In this document: positions 1 to 13,640 of the stretch, one piece after another
Layout: each line of letters opens with the position of its first letter
Numbering within the stretch: the stretch's first letter is position 1
Source: Camillea tinctor
Taxonomy: Eukaryota > Ascomycota > Sordariomycetes > Xylariales > Xylariaceae
DNA length: 64,000 bases
NCBI GenBank assembly: GCA_022578605.1
Contig: MU394065.1
Span: 124,001 to 188,000 of the forward strand
Direction: 5' to 3'
Translations under genes and position numbers: made by a program
The notes under the pieces: generated by a model
What the model saw: the letters and a program-made list of their open reading frames with translations, nothing else
The model's database searches: none
What the model was told of the DNA's origin: nothing

Positions 1-5
1 ATAAT

Positions 6-1725
6 TTACTCCCTATACTCCTCCACGTACCCCAGCGCCTGGCCCATCTTGACCTTCTGCCCCTTCTCAACAGCCCAGTGGAAGCCACCGTAGTGCGAGT
101 GCGGCGCGGCGCGCTGCTCGGGGGACTCGGAAGGGGGGTGCGCTGAGGAGGGAGGCGGAGCGGGGGCCTCGAAGACGAGCACGACGGTGCTACCGAGGCG
201 GAAGCCGCCCATCTCGTCGCCGCGGCGCAGGGCGTGGCCGCCTAGGACGGCGCTGGCGGCGGCGTAGGTAGCCTCGGCGAAGCCAGTGTAGGGCTCGCCG
301 CGGGCAGCGGCCTCTTCGGCGGCGCGGTCGGCGGCAGTGTCAGTGAGGAGGGAGTTAGTTCGCAGCTCGCGGTCGAAGTTGACGGTGATGGAGCCCACGT
401 TGGTGGCGCCGACGGGCACGAAGGAGAAGAAGCCCCAGCGCCAGCGGCCGAGGAGCACGACGCGCTCGTTGAGGGTGAAGAGCCCCGGCAGCGTGCGCTG
501 CAGGTACGGCGACACCGAGTAGAGCTCGCCGGCGAAGTGGCGCCGCCGCTCGACCACCCAATTCGCCGGCGAGTGGAAGTGGTGGTAGTCGCCGGGAGCT
601 AGGTACACGACGGCGTAGTACAGTGCCGTGCGGTTATCGGGGGACAGGAGCGAGTACCACGGCTTCTCGCCCAGGGCGAGATCCGCGCGGACCTCGGAGA
701 CGGCGCCCGGAGTGGACGGCCGCGCGGCTTGATCTTCGATCCGCGACGAGCTCCGGCGGCTCTCGTCGGGCTTGCCAGATAGGAGGTTCGGGATCGTATA
801 CGAGATACCGTTCACGCGGGCAAACTCCTCGTCAGCCTGGACGAGATCCTCGCCGTGTTCTAGTTCCCCGTGTTTCGTCCGATCGGGATTGTGGTGCGTC
901 GAGGAGCTACTGAAGATGCTGGAGGGCGGGGTGTGTTTTCCTAGCAGGGCATCGACGGTATAGGTCATACCCTTCACCTGTTCGATATCGTTACCCTCGA
1001 TCTTACCAAACTGGAGTATGCGGCCGTCGGCAGGTGACAAGAGGGCGTTGGGGTTGGGGTCGAGCGGGCGGGCGCCAGGTTTCAGGGTGCGGTAGAAGAA
1101 GGCAGCGAGGTTAGGGTATACATGAAGGTCTTGCTCCGAAGCCTCGTCCAAGTTCACGCCGAATATGAAGGCATACAACTTGAAGCCGGGCACGCGCAAG
1201 GAGTAGGGGATGGTGAGTTCATTGAACCGACCCCATAGCCTGGATATAGCCTTCAGGGGCAGTGTCGACATAACCTGGACTTGCCTACAGAGGAGCCCAT
1301 GCTTGTTAGTCCAGCTCTATATATCCATTATATAGAATATTCCTATGATCTGCGTACCATGGTCCATCTGGTCGTACTCTCGGCCTTTTCTTGGGACGAG
1401 CACCTTCACCCTCAGCGGCCTCGTCCTCCAGACGTTCCTTCTCCCGGGATTGAGTCTTATAGAATTGCACTAGACCCAAGAAGCCAATTCCTAGGCCGAC
1501 TGGTATGGGATACCACTCAATCTTTGTATCCTTCAGTCTAGAGCCAACGCGTTGCTTGGTCTGGTACGTCCAGGACTGACGGAAGGGAGCACTGGAGGTA
1601 GCAGTGAATTGTCTGTTTGACTGTCTAGCTATATGTATGCAAGGTTGCCGGCGTATACGAGGCGATGCTAGGCGGTGGGGGAGAAGAGGTCGCCCGCGGG
1701 CTATTGTGGTATTTAGAGAGGCCAT
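6..1725 (-). CDS. PSD1: Mitochondrial phosphatidylserine decarboxylase proenzyme (PSD1)
   Basis: Decarboxylates phosphatidylserine to phosphatidylethanolamine at the mitochondrial inner membrane. Two exons: 1725-1358 and 1284-6, with a 73-nt intron (1357-1285; donor GTACGC, branch CTAAC, acceptor GTAG). Splicing joins CCATG to GCAAGTC and reads PWQVQVMSTLPL, giving 548 aa. The N-terminus is Arg/Ser-rich like a mitochondrial presequence, followed by a hydrophobic segment near residues 71-88. The catalytic Asp lies in LSPADGR (about residue 209) and the His motif YHHFHSP near residues 356-360. The LGST autocleavage site puts the pyruvoyl-forming Ser near residue 488, leaving a 61-residue alpha chain with a Pro/Ser-rich insert. 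An acidic/Ser-rich insertion lies between the Asp and His motifs. It is divergent from the HERP-like gene. The start at 1725 is the first in-frame ATG of exon 1. The family assignment is firm; mitochondrial targeting is inferred. Confidence 0.96.
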
Positions 1726-2904
1726 TGGTATTAATATGGTAGACAGCTCATGTCAATGTCAGTTTGTTATAGGATTATAGCATGTTTTTTTAATCTGATG
1801 TGACCTATCATGAGGAAGCAAGCTTGTGCTAATAAAATTGAGGGAATATCAACTTAACAAAGAAGGGTAAATGTAAATTGAATTGATGTTGTTGGTTCGA
1901 GTATAGGTACTTTATGACGATGGTTCTAGTAAAAATGTAGGTACGTAGTATGAAGTAGTAGTGGCAGAAATAGTAGCAGAGTATGGATTTTCATTGGATG
2001 AAATGGATGGACCTAGTGCAGCTCCTGAGGTAAGTTTAGCATGAGTTTTACTCCGTACCTTCCTTTCAAACCCCCCCCCTCACCCTTCCCCCCAATGACG
2101 CAGCTTCTAGAACCATTCCTGTTTAGGGAGGGGTGAATTATTTAGGCGGAAAGAGTTGGCAGATGCCAAAGTGTCGGGATTGATTGAATGTGCAACGTGG
2201 ATACTTTCCCATTTAGGCCTAAATTCTTATTCTATCACTTGCACCGGGATCCACTGCAGCGAAACAGCAACAGCTTTGATCCATGGCAGTTTACTAAGTA
2301 CACTAGAGATAAACTTTCTCGAGTCTTCCACTTGCGAATAAAGTTTCCCTTAGTAAAGAGGATTTATGACAAATGACACACAAAGGACAACTGATCACTA
2401 TCACTATCACTTTCACTTATCACCATCGCAACCATAATCACCATCACTACAACAACTACAACCACAACCACAACTAAACCTAACCTGACCTTGACATCTC
2501 CTACCCATCTTTCTACCTAAAGAGTAACAGAACAGTCTCTTTTATTTTTTTATTTCAACCAAGAACCAAATAACAATCACCGTTTACCCCCGTCGCAGTG
2601 CAGTCGCAAAAATCGCATTTACAGTTGTATCCATCCATCGTTCACTTTGGTTGTGATATTTCTCACCTTTGTCAACATTCCTTGCGTCTCGCGCAGACCA
2701 TCTCGACACGGTCGCCTAACATGCTTCCCAACACCCCCACGTCTTCCTAGCCTTACTTCTGGTGATTTGATGCGCACCACTTACCATCCCTTTGTAGCTC
2801 AACGTCTGACTACTTTCCCCTACATGTTGTTTCAAGGATTGATTACCATACATTTCCACCATTGACCCTACGCCTAATCCATCACCAATACTATTCTTAC
2901 CACT
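1726..2904. promoter_or_regulatory. Divergent intergenic region between PSD1 and the HERP-like gene
   Basis: About 1.2 kb separates the two divergent start codons, so it must hold both promoters. From about 2395 to 2510 the plus strand is a CA/ACA/ATC-rich, G-poor tract, typical of a fungal 5' leader for the plus-strand gene. A TACTCCGTA-type motif occurs near 2049. I found no TATA box or bound-factor site that I would defend. Confidence 0.5.
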
Positions 2905-5309
2905 ATGGCTTCTGAACCCTCCAATCCCGTGGCTGCCGAAGCCACGGAAGTCAATGCCTTGACATTACAAATCATATCGCCATCTGTCGGCGTGCCTCAA
3001 CCTCTGTCACTTCGCGAAGTGCCTCGGAGTACCACGGTTCGTCAATTGAAGGAGAGGATCCGGAATGCCCTTGATTCCAAGCCCGCCGACCAAGCCCAGC
3101 GCCTGATCCACAGAGGCCGCCTGTTGGCTCGAGATGACGAGACAATGCTGGAACTGTTTGGAGAGGAAGCGGTATGTTTATGAAGCTGTTACACCCTTTC
3201 GGCAGAGACAGGTATCTAACTGGGTATGTCCTCTAGTTTCGTTCAACTGAACACCAAAGCTTGCATCTGGTGCTACGAGATCTTTCCGACACCCGACCAG
3301 CCTTTACACAACCTCCCGTTGCCAATACCGCCCACCAGCCAATTCCTCCTCCTTCTCTCCCCCCTTCTTTGGGCCAGCAATCGCAACCACAGCAACCCCA
3401 ACAGCAGCAGCAGCAACTACCGCACCAGAACCACCTACCCTTCTTCCACACACAACCTCAGATCCGAGCGGGAGCTGGAGCTGCACACGGAGCTGCACCT
3501 GTAGCCGGACCTGGAGCTGGACTGCCCCAGAACCCAATTTCCGTCTTTGGAATTCCTCAACCACAGCCTGGTGGCGTGAATCCCTATAACCCCACTACTC
3601 AATGGCCTCCTGCTTGGACACACCAATACATTGCAGCAAACCACCGCCATATATTGAATACACTAGGAATGGCCATGGGGAACCAGAATCAACCAAACCA
3701 AACCCCTCCCCCGGGCTTTAGTATGCAAGGCATGCAGACGCCACAAGGTCGAGGACCGGGCATAAACCCCCCCGGCAGGAATATATCCCCCTTCCAGCCC
3801 GACGCCATGCGTACTGTGGTCCGTGAAGGAGTTGGTCCTAACGGCCAGCAATGGCGCATTACTGTCAACGAGGCTCTGATCAATCCGATGCAGCGCCCCG
3901 GGAGAACGGGTTCTCCTTTCCCCACTGTCGATATGCCCATGCCTTCCGGTCCTACCTTACGATCTACTCCTAGCAATAGACACTTATCTGGCAATGATGT
4001 ACAAAGCATCTTGCAAACTGCTGATGCAACTTCTGCCGCCAGGACCATGGCAGATGCCATGCGTAGAAACGCGAGCAGTTCCTCTTTAGCGAATCTTGCT
4101 ACGAACTCATCCCACCAGCCTATACCACCTGGAGTCACAACGCCTTTGGTTCCATCACGCGCTGGCAGCGCGACTGGCACCCCGGATCCTCTGCGGGCAG
4201 CTGGACGCATAAGAAACGCCCCTACAAGTCACCCACAAGTACAATCCTCTTCGGGAACTCCAGAAGTATACATACTGTCCTCTCCCAGTGGCCCGCGCGC
4301 CCTTTTACTTAATAGCAGCTTAGACACGTACTTCAGTCCTCAAATACGGAACACAAACCCGTCCCTAGGATATATCTTTCAGCCGCGGCCTTTTGCCCCT
4401 CCCTTGGGAACCCTGCCTTATGCAATGCCGCCAGCAGCTTTCCACCCACGGGGGCATACCATGGCGGCCGGCACAGCTAACCCTCAGCCAACTCGTACTA
4501 CGCAACCACATCAACCACAACAGCCACAGCGACAGCAACATGGCGTGCCTCAGGCACCTCGGGCTCACCCTCACCTAGGACATGCTATGGCTCGTGCCGA
4601 TAATCCACAAATTCAAGCTGTCCGAATAGCCCAAGTATGGCCTCACGTGTGGATGATAATCCGTCTTGCGCTTTTCATTTGGTGGTTTACATCGCCTTCC
4701 TCGAGTTGGTCGCGATGGATCACCGTCATCTCTATCGCAATTACCCTGTTCCTTGTCAATACTGGACTCCTCAATCCGATCACGGAGCAGGTTTGGGTTC
4801 CTATCCGTCGACATCTCGAGAATCTGATACCCCTTGCTGATGGGCACGGAGCCCACCATGATGCACACCCCGCAAGAGCCGAGAATACCGAGGGGGCAAA
4901 TAATAATGCGGGAAATCATGGCAGACAAGGAGAGCCAGACCCAGCGGACGCTGCAGCCAGACTGGTTCAGCAGCGGCGTCAACAGAATGCCAATTGGTTG
5001 TTAAATCAAGCTCGAAGATTAGAGCGCGCTGGTCTCCTCTTCCTTGCTAGTATCGCACCTGGGGTGGCTGAACGGCATATTGCTCATTTAGAAGCAGAGG
5101 CTCGAGCTGAACGACAACGACGCGAAGCGGCTGCTGAGGCTGCTGCTGCTGCGGCATCTGCCCAATCTGAGAACACGGAAGGCGAACAAACAAATGAAAA
5201 CAGCTCTCCCGAGTCAGGGGAAACCGCCGGTCAACATGAAGCAGTCAATGACGAGAACCAGGGAAATGATAATATGCCCGCTGCAGAGGAACCCCTTATT
5301 GTCATCTAA
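2905..5309 (+). CDS. HERP/Usa1-like ubiquitin-domain ER membrane protein
   Basis: Exon 1 is 2905-3171 and exon 2 is 3237-5309, with a 65-nt intron (GTATGT...CTAG, branch CTAAC), giving 779 aa. Residues about 17-105 look like a ubiquitin-like fold: an initial beta strand (LTLQIISPS), the helix region TTVRQLKERI, and RLIHRGRLL in the position of the ubiquitin RLIFAGKQL segment. A long Pro/Gln/Gly-rich disordered linker follows. Two closely spaced hydrophobic segments near residues 558-575 and 582-602 suggest a membrane hairpin. The C-terminal part contains RLERAGLLFLASIAPGVAERH and an Ala/Glu-rich coiled region. This order (N-terminal UBL, linker, hairpin membrane anchor) is that of HERP and yeast Usa1, scaffolds of the Hrd1 ERAD ubiquitin ligase. 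The ERAD role is inferred from architecture. Confidence 0.8.
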
Positions 5310-7794
5310 AGATACCGGTTGAGTGGTACACCCTGTATTGGAGTCAGAACCTTGGTGGGATTGTCCAGTAGCACAACCTGCTTCAATTAGGACAATTTAC
5401 AACATCAACCATGCTGTTTTCAGATTGGAGGGGGTTTAAGAAAAGGAGAGAGGGCGAGTGAGAAAATAAAAACTGTTCTTTCTGTATGGATACCTGATAG
5501 TCTTTAAACAAGGCCCGTTTCAACCCCCATCCCCCCCCTCCCTTTTTTTTCCCGATGTTTCGTTTTTCTTCAACTGTAATAATGATCCCTAAGTTTCACC
5601 AGGAGTAAAAGGAGAAGGGAAACATGTTAATCACAGATACCAAACGTGTGTATGTGTATAACTACATGTGTGTACGTGTATTACAGATGATGATAGATAG
5701 GAAAGGTCATGAAAGGCAACTTTTGACACTATGGTGTCTGTCACAACTGTCGTTTTCTGTTTCTACCCTGGGTTGGTCTGTTTGTGGCTATTCTTCTATA
5801 AATATACCCTTGTTTTGGAAGAGAGAGTGAGCTTTATCAATGTTGACTACCTGAGCTACCTTACCTACCTAGCTTTCTGGTTTGATGTGATATGGATGTA
5901 TGTGTGTAATAAAAGGGGAAAGGGAGAGAAAAACATGAGAAGTGTCACTTAGTACTTAGGGTGAGTGGGTGGGTGAGTGATGATACGCTCCGAATAGGCG
6001 GAAGGAAGTCAAAGGAGTAGGCAAGTATGCCTATGGGTAGAGTAAAACAATGATATTATTTGTGTGTCTGCCTTCTTGGGGTAAAGAAGCATTGTTCCCA
6101 GGCTATGTAGTGTATCAAGGCATTCGACTTCTTAATACAGCATCACCAACATTAGGTGCCTGTCACAGTGATGTGATTATGAAAATTAACATCTGTATAA
6201 CACTGCTAGGTTTGACTATTGATTACCAAGGTTCCTGTTCGATGTCAAAAGGAAGTTGTATTCGGCCTCCTCTTCTCTTCTCTTTTACCTTCCCTGTCAT
6301 TCTGCCGTCCTTTGCCCTGATTATTCTATACGTTATTAAAGTTATGGAGAGTCAAGTTCTAGGGACCTGTTGCCATCTCCGTATTCTCTTGTAACACATC
6401 TTATCGCATTTACTACTCTCGTTTAGACTTTTTCTCATCTCCACAGTCCGAATCGGAGAAGGCCTAGAGTGACAAGAAGCATAATAGCAGGCTAGTGGTA
6501 TATATATGGGGAATAAGCAAGTATCTGAACTCGCTCATTCAGGGTCTCCCTCGCACGACATCTTCTGACGAAACTCGAAGGCTGGAATCGAGGAAAAGAG
6601 ACTGTTCGTATATGAGGAGCCGGGTCAGCGTATATCTCTAGTTCTAGTTCTTCGCGCAACAGCAACAATAACAACAACAGCGTTTTGCTTCCATATAGGG
6701 TGTGAATCGCGATATCTTAGCGATACTAGTACGTCCAGGAATGACGTTGTGATATACTGTTGCTCCGATTATCGTGCGTAGCTAAAAAAATGCTCTAATA
6801 GATAATAGGGTAGGTTAGTTGCTTGCAGGCTTCAAGATATTAGAGCCGCCACTGCCACTTCCATAAGGGATTCCAGTTCTAGTGCAAGTCTTCCAGAAAG
6901 ATGACTAGGGGTACATCAGGAGTACTTGCAGTGTAGAATAGCAATACATACAGGAAAGAGGTGCGTTTCTTGGGATAAGAGTAAAATATAATATTATAAC
7001 GAGGATAGGTTGAACCAGATCTACGTGAGATGGGTATCTCACTATAAAACAGCACATTTAGAAATATTTTACCGAATTCAACGAAGCTTCAAGGCCACAG
7101 CCTCGATCTCTCCCCCTTGTATCTTTCATTATATACACTTACTAGCTATGTATACCTCCATTTATTCAGCGAAAAGCTCACGCCTGATTATACCTGTTTA
7201 CCCCTGAGATCCAAGACTCAAGATAGTTTCGAATAGTGTGATATTTCGTATGCTGTATATGGGTTCATAGTAGCAATAAGACTATGAAGCCTTTCTAGTC
7301 ACACGAGACTAGGATGTAGTAGAATATGGTGATGTTGTGATATTTAATGCTAGGTGTCACAATCCGAGCTTCAGATCAAGGAACACGCAATCGTTGTTGC
7401 GCGAGAAACCAAGCTACCTATGTGATGACGCAGAAAGCGTGGCTTGTCTACATGCAGGCAGTCTTTGTTATGTTTTCCGAGCTAAGCTCAACTCCTCAAA
7501 TCAGGGGACTACCGCGTAGCGGCTATCTCAGAGCCTTCATGTGGGCATGAGGGCACGCTGGTCCAGGAAGTATACTAAACAGCTATCTAACTGGCAAATT
7601 TCGTTCGTAGACGTGTTCAACTAATCAGTGATTCTCTCTGTATCCTCCCTCCTTCCTGTGAGGGTAGTTTAGAGTCTCTCTCATTCGAACTCTTCGCTAG
7701 GTATCCCTTGGGATTGCTGCTGTTGTCGATTATGGCTCTCATTGCTTCTGATTCTGTGTAACGGGATCTGTGTCTCGCGCTTCTTCGCACAGTC

Positions 7795-7899
7795 ATGGAA
7801 GACGATGATAAACTCACAGAGGATGAAGTACGTTGCCTCCTGAAGAGTAACGAAGTTATTCGTAAGTGCAACAAGGCAAGATATCATATATATTTGTAA
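7795..7899 (+). other. Short protein-like ORF, possible exon or relic
   Basis: An ATG at 7795 opens a 34-codon frame beginning MEDDDKLTEDEVRCLLKSNE. It is preceded by a splice-acceptor-like tract ending CACAG and contains an internal GTAAGT at 7862. The acidic, helix-like start loosely resembles N-termini of fungal aminoglycoside-phosphotransferase-like proteins, but the expected downstream kinase motifs are not seen. It may be an exon remnant or chance. Confidence 0.15.
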
Positions 7900-10800
7900 C
7901 CTTACCTTTCCATGCCACAGTAATGTCATTCCAAACGCCTTTGCTACATTCCTCATGGCAGTTTTGGATTAGCTGATTACTGTCACGGGGGACTTAGCAA
8001 AAATTCAGGTAATCACGTCACCTTTGCGAAGAACTGGAACGATAACTACGTCCGATACCATTACATATACATAGAAATATGATTTTTGTTCTTAAAGAGG
8101 TGAAGTACTTCTATGTGCCTCATTATCTATCGTTTCTGACAATTACAATAGGTTCTGTGTAGATTTATAAGATATAATATGATTTCCACTCAATATCATG
8201 ACATCTCAAATATAATAACTCTGGGACCAGACAAGGGAGCACTCGAATGTTGTCCTATGCTTATAGTGTCCCGTTTGATCGAATGCAGTTTCAGCTAGAC
8301 TTGCCTGGCTCGTATTTCTAGATATTATTTTACCCTTCATAAGACAAGAGAAACAAGCGAACAGCCAAACTGCGCATCAAACAAGAACCCTAAAGTTATG
8401 AGAACTTATGTTTCTACCTCGCTGCTTTGCCTTGTAGGCTACGTATCCCGCCTTCGACTACCTTACCCGTATTGGCCGAGAGACGAAGACTTGCTGCGTG
8501 TCCTACCAGACAACCAAGAACTTGTTGTTATTACCTCCCTCCCAGCCCATGAAAGTAGTTGAATATTAAATAGAAAATCCCATCTTCTTAAGTATATGAT
8601 GTATATCAAGTTCCAACAGGAGCACGTTCCTAACTGGAGTGCTTGGGTAATTAACTGGACCTGGTTACGGTTTCTTCCTACCCAGAGTTTAAAACCGGGC
8701 TTGTTGCATCTGTGTAACCTTTTTTCATAAATAGACTAGGTTTAGGTAAGCGGAGCCCAAGTATGTACGTACCGAGGGTTCGGCAAAAGCGGCAAGAACC
8801 CCCCTTTTATGCAAGACCCATGCTGAAACTAAGCCACATCCAGAACCCACTATGTACATACAGATCAGGTACCGGCTAGACTTCGGCAAATGCGAGTAAG
8901 GGAGACAAAGAACCTAAGTTCCCAACATAGTTACCGAGAACTTCTACCAGTCTAGGTGCTGTCTTAGATAAAGTTACATCGACACAGATCACCTAGATAT
9001 TGCAACATCCTCGATAGAGTATTACCATGCGGATAGAGCGAAAACCATTACAGAATCAGACCACAGGGATTATCAAGGTTGCACGACATCCCTATCAGTT
9101 TAGTTGAAGAGTCTCCGAGTCTCCACAGTTTTATTGATGGTGCCAACCTTGAACCCTGTGTAGCATCAATTATGCAGAAGCAACATCAATCATTATCAAT
9201 CACACTTTATCAGACTTATAATATTATCTGGACTGACATACACCAGGTGCATTTACAATCTACCGAGCGAATGGCTTTGGGACAAGGTCGCGTGCGTATT
9301 TGAGCCAATGGCAACCACGCGTTCATTATACACATCACCTCTTATTGAGATACATACTACTAACATGATTTTATAGGCGTAACATTGCTTGCATATGCTC
9401 AACCATTCATCCAAAACTTCGTGTGCGTACACATGTCATGATGGTATGCTAATCACAATAATCTTCATGCACTTCTAACCGACCCGGTAAACTATTGGGT
9501 CGAATAAGACAGATATTCTCGCTTCACTCAGACATGGCCTCCACCAAAGGGTCTTCGCATTAGGGGGTAGGTGTTTGCTGGAACCTTCAAGTTCCAGAAG
9601 CCTGGCTTACCCGGCAGTTATGAGCACTACCGACATGAAGCTTATGGTGGCAATGGAGATGCCACGTGCAAACCGGTCAAGGAGACAAAGACTGGAACTA
9701 TATCGCTTGGGTGTAATGTAGCTATCCAAATCGGTATATAAGAATCTAGGCTACTAGCCCCTTGTGGAACAACCGTACTACGATAGTATCGTAGCCTGAC
9801 CGTCGATAGCTATACTGTAGAAGCACAAAACGTTCAATAGGATGGCAAGGCTGTCATAGTCCACTTGTTTCTCTTGACATATATTAAAGTGTATTTTGTG
9901 TTAGTCTTGTGGCAACTAGGTGAGACTCAATATTAGGAACCAGCACAACGCAGTGGAATAATTTAGACGCTATATTGCTTGCTACCCCCGTTAAAGGAGG
10001 CTGACAAACGGATCAGAAGTAAAATCTCAGAGCAAGACGAATACGAAATCGGTAATTTCAGGGGGAAGAACTCATCTCCAGGATATGTATAGTTCTAGTT
10101 AGCACTCCATGAGACGAACACGACATCATATTTGCTTTGGAAATTGTATCGTTCTAACTAGTACGTAGGATAAATGATGGCCTTACGAGCCATTGTTAGT
10201 AGAACCAGGTGACATTCAGAGATTCTCCAAGTAATCCCCTTTAGGTGGCGTGGAATATGCAGGAGTCATCGAAACTAGACTGCCGTTAACGAGCCTGTTG
10301 GCTGCCTCACTTAGCTACGTGGCTCGGGGCGGTGAAGAACCAAATCCTGCGAGTTATGCTTGGAGACAACAGAATAGTGCGAGTGTAAAGGGGTTCTCAG
10401 CCTGTGTGAATCGACTCCTAAGACTATCGTACAGCAACTACTGTTTAGTGATCCATACTTTCAAGGCGGCATAGGTAAACGAAAATACTGTATCAAGGAC
10501 ATGGTGATTTGTGCACTCGCAAACTATCCTCAGTGTATCGCTTCTCGACATGCTCTGAGTTACTTTCATTAAATGGCAATTCAGTTTCAAAACCGAGAGT
10601 TACGACGGCAAAACAGTTTTGGACAAGACAGTCAAGCTTCGGTTGGACTGAAGATCCGAGAATGCGTAAAAGCAGCCCTCACAGGGGAGCGTTCCATGAC
10701 CTTTTATCGAAACATCCTATTATTTGAGGAGCAATTACTGGACGAAACATGTCTGACTCCCAAATCGAGAGCAGATCCATGGTCATCCAGGAACCACGCA

Positions 10801-13458
10801 GATTTTTGTACGCAGAAGAGAGTTGACTTCTGGGATCTTGAGCTCCCATTCTCGGGAACAAAGTTGAAATCGTTGATGTTGATATTGATCTTTTCCTTTT
10901 GTCTCAGGAGAAATTCACTATATAACATGTGTAGAGAATATCAGAACTTGAGTAAGGGGGATGTTTCTTACAAATCGATTTAACCTATGTGAGCCTTGTA
11001 GCTTGATATCTACTTACTATCCCTAAAAAAAAGGATGCCCACGAGACTACTTTTGCGTTCAGGTTATATCTCGAGTTTTTTCCTAGTCCATCTGTTCACA
11101 ATTTTCTAACACCATCTCTCCTGCCTGGAAACCCATTATTGAAGAAGAGCGGTTACGTAGGTGATCTCATAAAGAGCGAAGAGTGTCTACTATCTACGAC
11201 AGAGTGATAGGAAGGTGAGAGCTATTAGCCAAACTTACTCGGTTTGCAATCATATCTTCGTAGATGATACAAAATTTTGACTGTCGTTGTCCTCTTCCCT
11301 ATAGTTTAGGTAGTAGTATATTGAAGACTTCCTAACTAGGTAGGTAGTAGGTAAGTGAACTCCAATTGTCTAAGTATACGTAGTATTCGCTGTCTGTCAA
11401 AACTTGAAATTCGGTAAAATAACCGGTTGTTACGTTAAAATCATTCTTGTATAAAATTAGCTTATACATATTTCTATTTTTATGTAGGCATATTGAATCT
11501 TATAAATCAATTAATTAACCTAATTCATTGGGGGGTGGCTCAAGCTGGGGAGGGGGGCTAAGCTCAGTTTAGACTTCAAGGCTAAGACTTTCGCGGTTGT
11601 TTCAACTTGACAGCACGTTACTAAGTACCCAAGCTGATATGGTGTACCTATGTACCTACATGACATGTGGGCTAGGGTGTGTATATGCCTTGTAGGTATT
11701 GGTGCCATCATTCAGGAACAATGCATTATGTACCATCTCGTTGCAAATTGCTATCAGAAGATATCTCTACAACGGGGCGACGCTAATTTGCAACAACAAC
11801 AACTACTATATATTTTAAGTTATTAGTAGACCCAACCTTAGAAGCCTTAGTGCACTATGTCAATGTCAACTTCTCCAAAGACTGGAAATTAGAGTTGGTA
11901 TCGTAAGAGATCTAGACCAAAGATGGGCTTAGCGACAAGTTGTCTTGGCTAGCCTCGTTATATGATCCTAATATCACGATGCAACGGTCTTTAAAAATTG
12001 GGTAACCTTACTTTTTTCCTTTTGCTTTTTAACTTTTTTTTTCTTTTCCCCCTTAGATATGCGAAGATCCAGATGCTAGTCAAAACGCGCTAATTTAGGT
12101 AGAAACTCTCGAACATGGATAGAGAGAGAGGCTAATGTTTGTTTCAAGACAAAGTAGTTGTTGGGCGGTGCCGATCCGGGTTCTACATGAGTGCCGATCC
12201 GAACATATTATTATAAGCCCCATAGGCTAGGTCCTGGTGTACATAGGTACTATCCCCTTATGGTAATAAGACTCGAAATTTTTGCGGACGACCGACTTGG
12301 TATCTTTAACGTTGAGTTGTTTCCTCGGAATTCACCCAATGTTAGCTATGTGTGATGAGAATACTATTACATATAGCTTAATTTAGTTCAGGAGATATTG
12401 AATCTAGCAATTTCACGACATTGACTACACACATACTTACATAACTTCATATTACCTAAACTAGTAATACAACTACTTGCTATAAGCCCCCTTCCTCTCC
12501 TCTCCCCACCTCTCAAGGCTTAGACTTGAAAAAAATTAATTTTTTGAATAGAAAAAACTAAAGCGACTAGGTTCATTTTTAAGTTGAGGTACGTTACATT
12601 CCTACTTGGGTAGTCATGCATATACAAAGATTAACAAAGTCTGGTGTGGATGTAAGTGTATGTAGGTACACATGCAGAGTAGATTCATGTTAGGTACATA
12701 TACATACATAACCTACATATAGGTTTGTAGTGTACAGGAGTTTAATATATGTTAATGTTAATATGGCTCGTGCTACGCTAGTAAGTAGGTAATATTCGCG
12801 GAGTAATCCGGATTATTATATTAGAAGTCTCCTAACTATCTAAACCCATATAGAACTACTTAAGTACCTGATAGTTCAAATCCCCATCCCCCATTTTGGA
12901 TTTTGGGCTGGAAATATGAACTGCCGGCTTGCTCCCGCGTGCACGATCCCACACTCAGGCACACTAGTGTAGTAGAGAAAAACCCCCTTTGACAGATTAT
13001 GCAAGAAGCTTTCATTATTTTACAAGCGGTCCAATCATGATTCAACACTGCTATTCTTACTTTCCCATTCTCTCCGGTCTAGGCCTTCGCTTCAGTATCC
13101 ACCAAATTACCTAGTTGTTCAGTCTTTTACTATTTGACCCAAGTTCCAACGACAACCAAGGAGCCCGGAACGCTGGCTAGCGTAACGTGGAGGACAGACA
13201 GCCCTACATTACCAACGGTCACATAGGGCTGGTATATTCGCCTTAAACCATGGGCTAAGTATCCATTCAATAATGTGTGGGACACTCTCCCTAGGTCCCT
13301 AGGCGAGTGCCTACCAAACCCATTTGCGCTGCTTGCTTGACGCAGGGCCTTCCCGGCTTCCTGCCAGTGATATGCCATACTCGCAATATATGCCCCTATT
13401 TACCTGTCATTTATCAATAGCGCCCATAGCTTCATCAAAAGAGAGTACTTGCCGCACA

Positions 13459-13640
13459 TCGCCATCATTGGCGTTGGCCTCGACGCAGGGATGGGGTTGC
13501 TTCTGCTATCAAATCCTTCGGCGCGCTAAGCCTCCCGCCACCTCCCGACGTCTTCCAGTCTATCCGAATGTTCCCCGACGATACCAACTCGTCCCTCTGT
13601 CTGGGTGGTCTAAAGAAGCCTCTGGCTTAGCGTGGGGTTG
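13459..13640 (+). pseudogene. Possible remnant of an FAD-dependent oxidoreductase N-terminus
   Basis: One plus frame reads HIAIIGVGLDAGMG, which resembles the beta-alpha-beta nucleotide-binding fingerprint (GxGxxG) at the start of FAD-dependent monooxygenases. The frame then breaks, and the continuation in a shifted frame reads AIKSFGAL, as expected for the helix after that fingerprint. No further domain could be followed. The local GC content is higher than in the surroundings. It is either a frameshifted remnant or a coincidence; there is no supporting downstream motif. Confidence 0.22.

Noticed and set aside
3689..4982. Minus-strand ORFs of 135-173 codons inside the HERP-like gene
   Set aside because: Shadows of low-complexity Pro/Gln coding sequence on the plus strand; no independent support.
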